This document shows positions 59,775 to 64,000 of a DNA stretch of 64,000 nt, piece by piece. Location of the stretch: contig NZ_JBEBOY010000005.1 in the NCBI RefSeq assembly GCF_040396155.1, forward strand, positions 62,001 to 126,000, given 5' to 3'. The position numbers were made by a program, and so were the translations under genes. Within the stretch, counting starts at the first letter, position 1. Each line of letters begins with the position of its first letter. The notes beneath the pieces were generated by a model. The model was given only the letters and a program-made list of their open reading frames with translations, was not told the DNA's origin and did no database searches. The DNA comes from Tissierella praeacuta_A. Lineage in GTDB: Bacteria; Bacillota; Clostridia; Tissierellales; Tissierellaceae.

Positions 59775-61934
59775 TTATGTCTCGCCAAATTCAACCTCTA
59801 TTTTTGTGTTAATAGGAATCTCTTCACCTGGCATTGGATTTTGCTCCTTAACCTTTCCTTCTCCCTTTAACTCATAGTTCAGATTTAACTCATCAAGGAT
59901 TTTAATTACATCTTCTTTATCCCTTCCAGTAAGATTAGGCATCATAACTTTTTCTCCTATTTTTTCATTTAAATACAAATCTACTATAGAGCCTTTTTGA
60001 ACTTCTGTCTTTGGTAGTGGAAATTGATCTATTACAATTGATTCAGAGGTTAAATCTAAATATTCAGTAGTATATTTTAATTCCATATCGGTTAAAATCT
60101 TTCCAGCGTCTCCTATTTTCTTATTTCTTATATCTGGCACTATTACCTTTTCACTAGTTTCTTTTTTCTCCTCATCTGTAAAAACTGGGGCAATTTCAAG
60201 ATAATTTAATGTTTCTTCTAATACATTCTTAGCTATAGGTGCTGCTACAGTTCCTCCATAGTATGGACCAACAGGATCATCTACTACAACTAATATTACT
60301 ACCTGAGGATCATCTACTGGAGCTACACCTACAAAAGAACCAATATATTTACCTGGTGCATATCCACCATCAATGATCTTCTGAGCAGTACCTGTTTTTC
60401 CACCTACTCTAAACCCAGGAATATAAGCATTGCTACCTGTACCTTTACTTACTACGCTCCCTAACATCTCCAACATAGTTTTAGAAGTTGATTCTGATAC
60501 AACCTTTCTTTTTATTACTGGCTCAAAAGTCTCTACAATTTTTCCTTCATCATCTATTAATTCTTTTACAAGTCGTGGTTTCATTAGATTACCACCATTT
60601 ACAATGGAAGATACTGCATTAATTAATTGCAAAGGAGTAACTGCTATACTATGACCATAAGACATAGTAGCTAAAGTTGCTTCCTTTATGCTATCTATAT
60701 TAGATGGAATAATTCCTGACTGCTCACCATTTAAATCTACATCTGTCTTTTCCCCAAATCCAAACCCCTTTATGTATTTATATAAACGTTCTTTTCCCAC
60801 TCTCCTACCTAAGTCAACAAAAGCTACGTTACAAGAATTATTCATAGCCTCTACAAGTGTTTGAGCTCCATGAGGATTATACCATCTAGCACACTTCAAT
60901 GTCACACCTTTTATATCTCTTACAAATCCATTGCAATAAAAACTAGAATTTGGATTAGCAGCATTTTCTTCTAGAGCAGCAGCTGCAGTAATTACTTTAA
61001 ATGTGGAACCCGGCTCATAAATATCATTGATTGCGAAGTTTCTCCACATATCATACCAACGTTTTTGAAGTTCCTCCTGTGGTAAAGTTTCCCATTCTCT
61101 TTTAGTTTCTTCATTTATTGGAGTTCTTGGGTCATTAGGATCATAATCTGGCTTAGAAGACATTGCTAAAATATCCCCTGTTTTTGGCTCCATCATTATA
61201 ATAGAAATATTCTTAGCATTTGTGGCTACTAAAGCCTCTTCTGCTGCCTTATCTGCAAAATGTTGTATAGTTTCATCTATAGTTAGAACAACTGATAAAC
61301 CATCTGATGCCTCATATATTTTCTCACCATCAAAGGGCAATTGTCTACTTGCAGCATCAGTTATTTTAACCCATTTTCCTGGTGTACCAGTTAAGTATTT
61401 ATCATAAGTTCTTTCAACCCCATATAAGCCATTATTGTCAACATCAGTAAAACCTAATACAAAAGAAGCAAAATTTCCATAAGGATAATATCTCCTGTTA
61501 TCATCAACTATATCAATACCTGATAGTTTTAACTTTCTTAATTCTAAAGCTTCTTCCTTAGTTATCCACTGTTTAATTCTTTCTGTTCTAATCTTTTTAG
61601 TAATTTTAGTATATACTACTTCTTCATCTAAATTTAATACCCTTGCTACCTCTTTTGCTGTTTCATGAGGATCCTTTATATCTGCCGGACTAGCCCATAC
61701 AGTTGCTGAACTAACACTTACTGCTAGTTTCTTACCTTTTCTATCATAAATAACTCCTCTTTTTGATTTTATAGTTATTCCCTTAGTCCACTGCTCTAAT
61801 GCACCTTTTTTTAATTCTTCAGCCCTCACTATTTGTAGATAACCTAATCTTCCTATTAAAAGTATAGAAACAAGAATCACTACACCAAAAACAAACAATA
61901 ATCTTTTCTTAGATGAGTAGCTTGGTTTTCCCAA
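59775..61934 (-). CDS. Class B penicillin-binding protein with PASTA domains (SpoVD/FtsI)
   Basis: A 719-residue transpeptidase. A membrane anchor at about 11-28 is followed by a dimerisation domain starting KRGVIYDRKGKKLAVSVSSA and a catalytic domain with SxxK (Ser-310, STFK), SxN (Ser-367, SCN) and KTGT at 513-516. Two PASTA domains follow (about 597-660 and 661-719). This layout and the place after ftsL match SpoVD and the clostridial FtsI/PBP2B. Only one such gene is in the cluster, so it may handle septal and spore-cortex synthesis together with the SEDS protein. It lies 11 nt after ftsL. Confidence 0.94.
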   Translation of the reverse strand: MGKPSYSSKKRLLFVFGVVILVSILLIGRLGYLQIVRAEELKKGALEQWTKGITIKSKRGVIYDRKGKKLAVSVSSATVWASPADIKDPHETAKEVARVLNLDEEVVYTKITKKIRTERIKQWITKEEALELRKLKLSGIDIVDDNRRYYPYGNFASFVLGFTDVDNNGLYGVERTYDKYLTGTPGKWVKITDAASRQLPFDGEKIYEASDGLSVVLTIDETIQHFADKAAEEALVATNAKNISIIMMEPKTGDILAMSSKPDYDPNDPRTPINEETKREWETLPQEELQKRWYDMWRNFAINDIYEPGSTFKVITAAAALEENAANPNSSFYCNGFVRDIKGVTLKCARWYNPHGAQTLVEAMNNSCNVAFVDLGRRVGKERLYKYIKGFGFGEKTDVDLNGEQSGIIPSNIDSIKEATLATMSYGHSIAVTPLQLINAVSSIVNGGNLMKPRLVKELIDDEGKIVETFEPVIKRKVVSESTSKTMLEMLGSVVSKGTGSNAYIPGFRVGGKTGTAQKIIDGGYAPGKYIGSFVGVAPVDDPQVVILVVVDDPVGPYYGGTVAAPIAKNVLEETLNYLEIAPVFTDEEKKETSEKVIVPDIRNKKIGDAGKILTDMELKYTTEYLDLTSESIVIDQFPLPKTEVQKGSIVDLYLNEKIGEKVMMPNLTGRDKEDVIKILDELNLNYELKGEGKVKEQNPMPGEEIPINTKIEVEFGET

Positions 61935-61945
61935 GATAACACCTC

Positions 61946-62416
61946 CTAAAACAAGTTTGTAACCATACTGAACATTTTCTTTATTTGTTTTCCCATACTG
62001 TACTCCTTAACATCTTCTGATGTATTTTCCTCTACTGACACATATACTATCTGTCCTTCAGTTGGGTAATCCATTCCTAGCTTTGTAATTGCTTCTTCTG
62101 CAATTTTAGTTGAGGATTTTATCCCTTCAAGATCTGCTATTAAATTCATTTTTTCTTTTTCTAGATCTATCTTTTGTCTTTCTAATTTGGTTATTTCCTG
62201 CCTTACTGCAGTTATATTGGCATATCCAAACAATATAAACAAAGCTATTCCTAAAACAATCATAGGTACAGTTAAGATTACTAATTTAGCAAGACTACTA
62301 CTTTTTCTCTTTCTATCCTGTGCTTTTCTTGTACTCTTTCTCGTTTTTTTTCTTGGTTTTTCCTTTACTTCCAATGTCTTTTCAGGGTAATAACTAAGTT
62401 CTTTTGCTACTAACAA
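61946..62416 (-). CDS. ftsL: Divisome protein FtsL-like
   Basis: A 156-residue bitopic protein with a very basic cytoplasmic part (KEKPRKKTRKSTRKAQDRKR), one membrane helix at about 45-68 (LVILTVPMIVLGIALFILFG), then a heptad coiled coil (AVRQEITKLERQKIDLEKEK) and LGMDYPTEGQIVYVSV. This is the FtsL/DivIC layout, and the gene lies 1 nt after rsmH and before the PBP as in other Firmicutes. Sequence conservation in the family is low. Confidence 0.88.
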   Translation of the reverse strand: MLVAKELSYYPEKTLEVKEKPRKKTRKSTRKAQDRKRKSSSLAKLVILTVPMIVLGIALFILFGYANITAVRQEITKLERQKIDLEKEKMNLIADLEGIKSSTKIAEEAITKLGMDYPTEGQIVYVSVEENTSEDVKEYSMGKQIKKMFSMVTNLF

Positions 62417-62417
62417 T

Positions 62418-63377
62418 TTATTCTCCCCCTTTTCTATTTAGAACATTAAGTTTCTCTACTATCCTAAGCTTTGCCGATCTAGACCTAGGATTTTTATCTA
62501 TTTCCTCCTTACTAGGCACTATTGGTTTCCTAGTGATAATTTCCACTTCTCTAACCTTGTCACATACACATTTAGGTAAGGATGGCGGACAAACACAATC
62601 TAGATATAGTTTTTTGAATTCCTCCTTTACAATCCTATCCTCTAATGAATGAAATGTAATAATGGCTAATCTGCCACCTGGATTTAAAAGGCTTACCATC
62701 TTTGAAATTGATTCTTTTAAAACATCTAGTTCCCTATTTACTTCTATACGAATAGCCTGAAATGTCTTTTTAGCTGGATGATGTCCATCTTTTCTTACTT
62801 CCTTTGGTATTGCCTTTTTAATAACTGATACCAACTGAAATGTTGTATCAATAGGCTTATCCTTTCTTTCCTCCACAATAAATTTTGCTATTCTTCTTGC
62901 CCATCTTTCTTCACCATAATCCCAAATAATTCTTTCAAGGTCTTTTTCTGAGTATTTATTTACCACATCCCAAGCTGAAAAAGAGCTTGTCTCATCCATT
63001 CTCATATCTAGTGGTGCATCTTTATTATGTGAAAACCCTCTGCTTCTTTCATCTAATTGATGTGATGATACTCCTAAATCTAAAAGTATTCCATCTACTT
63101 TTTCAATTTCTAATTCATTTAATATCATATCTATATTTTCATAGTTATTATGAACTAATATTATCTTGTCATTATATTTTTCCAGTACTTCACTAGCTTT
63201 ATCTAATGCATTCTGGTCTTGATCAACACCTATTAACTTCCCTGTAGTTAATCTTTTCACTATTTCTGATGAATGTCCCGCACCACCTAAAGTACCGTCT
63301 ACATATATTCCATTATCTTTTATATCTAATCCTTCTAATACTTCATTTAATAGAACCGATACATGTTCAAAATTCAT
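62418..63377 (-). CDS. rsmH: 16S rRNA m4C1402 methyltransferase RsmH
   Basis: A 319-residue SAM-dependent methyltransferase acting on 16S rRNA C1402 in the decoding centre. Motifs are VDGTLGGAGHSSEIVKRL, GVDQDQNALDKASEVL, LLDLGVSSHQLDERSRGFS, HPAKKTFQAIRIEVNRELD and the C-terminal PSKEEIDKNPRSRSAKLRIV. It is second in the division cluster, 14 nt after mraZ, the conserved place. Confidence 0.97.
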   Translation of the reverse strand: MNFEHVSVLLNEVLEGLDIKDNGIYVDGTLGGAGHSSEIVKRLTTGKLIGVDQDQNALDKASEVLEKYNDKIILVHNNYENIDMILNELEIEKVDGILLDLGVSSHQLDERSRGFSHNKDAPLDMRMDETSSFSAWDVVNKYSEKDLERIIWDYGEERWARRIAKFIVEERKDKPIDTTFQLVSVIKKAIPKEVRKDGHHPAKKTFQAIRIEVNRELDVLKESISKMVSLLNPGGRLAIITFHSLEDRIVKEEFKKLYLDCVCPPSLPKCVCDKVREVEIITRKPIVPSKEEIDKNPRSRSAKLRIVEKLNVLNRKGGE

Positions 63378-63391
63378 ATACTCTCCCCCAA

Positions 63392-63823
63392 TTATATCCC
63401 CAACTCAGCCATCTTTTCTGCTATACTGTCGTAAGATAAATTATCATCATTATTATATGCATCCCATTCCTCTTTACTCCAAATCTCCATTCTAGTAGAA
63501 ACCCCTATAACGACAGCCTCTTTATCTAATTTAGAATGTTCTCTAAGGTTAGATGGAATAAGAACTCTTCCTTGCTTATCCAAAGAACATTCACTGGCTC
63601 CAGAAAAGAAAAATCTAACAAATGCTCTTGCATCTCGGTTAGTAAGTGGTAATGTCTTAAGCTTCTCCTCTAAAACAGCCCATTCTTCCTTAGGGTATAC
63701 AAAAAGACAGTTATCAAGCCCTTTAGTCATAACAAACTCTTCCCCTAATTCTTCCCTGAACTTAGAAGGTATAATTATTCTTCCCTTAGTATCTAAAGTA
63801 TGTTGATATTCACCAATAAACAT
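63392..63823 (-). CDS. mraZ: Transcriptional regulator MraZ
   Basis: A 143-residue AbrB-fold double-domain DNA-binding protein that represses the division cluster. Both DXXXR-type repeats are visible: YQHTLDTKGRIIIPSKFREE and ECSLDKQGRVLIPSNLREHS. The ATG at 63823 gives the usual MFIGEYQH opening. A GTG 9 nt earlier lacks a site of its own. Three AGTGG repeats just upstream fit its known mode of binding to tandem repeats in its own promoter. Confidence 0.96.
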   Translation of the reverse strand: MFIGEYQHTLDTKGRIIIPSKFREELGEEFVMTKGLDNCLFVYPKEEWAVLEEKLKTLPLTNRDARAFVRFFFSGASECSLDKQGRVLIPSNLREHSKLDKEAVVIGVSTRMEIWSKEEWDAYNNDDNLSYDSIAEKMAELGI

Positions 63824-63853
63824 ACTAATCACTCACTTAATATATATTATTTA

Positions 63854-63878
63854 CCACTTCCCACCACTTTGTACCACT
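63854..63878 (-). promoter_or_regulatory. Probable MraZ operator (three AGTGG direct repeats)
   Basis: On the minus strand AGTGG occurs at 63878-63874, 63868-63864 and 63858-63854, each exactly 10 nt from the next, with a TGGGA between the second and third. MraZ is known to bind tandem TGGG(A/G)-like boxes at 10-nt spacing in its own promoter. A TATAGA at about 63883-63878 could be the -10, which would let MraZ block the start site. That placement is an inference. Confidence 0.75.
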
Positions 63879-63883
63879 CTATA

Positions 63884-64000
63884 TACTATTCTACACTAAA
63901 TCAAAAAATCCTTCCACCTTTTTTTGTAAAAATCGTATTAGTACTTTAGTCACAATCTGCGATATATCGACATTTCCATGTAGTAATATGGCACAAAAAA
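63884..64000. other. Upstream region of the division cluster
   Basis: AT-rich DNA to the window edge, expected to hold the rest of the mraZ promoter. No gene is supported here. Confidence 0.4.

Overview
The window comes from a low-GC, endospore-forming, anaerobic Firmicute of the Clostridia/Tissierellia type. This is inferred from three things. The DNA is very AT-rich with Shine-Dalgarno-led genes. There are sporulation genes (spoIIGA, sigE, sigG, a ymxH/ylmC-type gene, a SpoVD-like penicillin-binding protein). There is also a complete oxidative ornithine fermentation cluster of the kind known from Clostridium sticklandii (Stickland metabolism). No tRNA, rRNA, CRISPR array or intact mobile element was seen.

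Left part (1-13,000), mixed housekeeping: a truncated gene at the edge, a DEAD-box RNA helicase, two tandem DUF421 membrane proteins, an ECF sigma/anti-sigma pair, small membrane proteins and a lipoprotein, an SstT-type serine/threonine symporter, and leuS behind a leucine T-box riboswitch. Accessory and decaying stretch (13,000-19,800): remnants of a UviA-like sigma/UviB-like holin pair fused by a deletion, a leucine-rich-repeat protein, a multiply frameshifted gene, an IS3-family orfA remnant, and six small genes resembling an immunity-gene array, three of which show marks of decay. Then a flavodoxin, and asnS behind an asparagine T-box. Both T-box leaders are followed, before the synthetase start codon, by related modular hairpin repeats.

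Middle (22,400-34,000): an HscC-type Hsp70 next to a giant TPR protein whose N-terminal J-like domain lacks HPD; a frameshifted small membrane protein; rocB with an AGCS symporter; rarA; and an M20 amidohydrolase. Ornithine island (34,500-44,100): sigma-54 activator, terminator, a -24/-12 promoter, then ord-ortA-ortB-oraS-oraE-glmL-like-orr. Racemase, aminomutase, dehydrogenase and thiolase together convert ornithine to acetyl-CoA and D-alanine. rocB and the symporter may feed the same pathway.

Right part (44,100-63,900): a long co-directional division and cell-wall cluster on the minus strand: mraZ-rsmH-ftsL-spoVD/ftsI-murE-mraY-murD-ftsW/spoVE-murG-murA-ftsQ-DUF881-DUF881-sbp-ftsZ, then spoIIGA-sigE-sigG, ymxH, nrdR and pgeF. 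murF, murC, murB and ftsA are absent from their usual places. Three AGTGG repeats at exact 10-nt spacing form a probable MraZ operator upstream of mraZ. Most genes of the window are on the minus strand.
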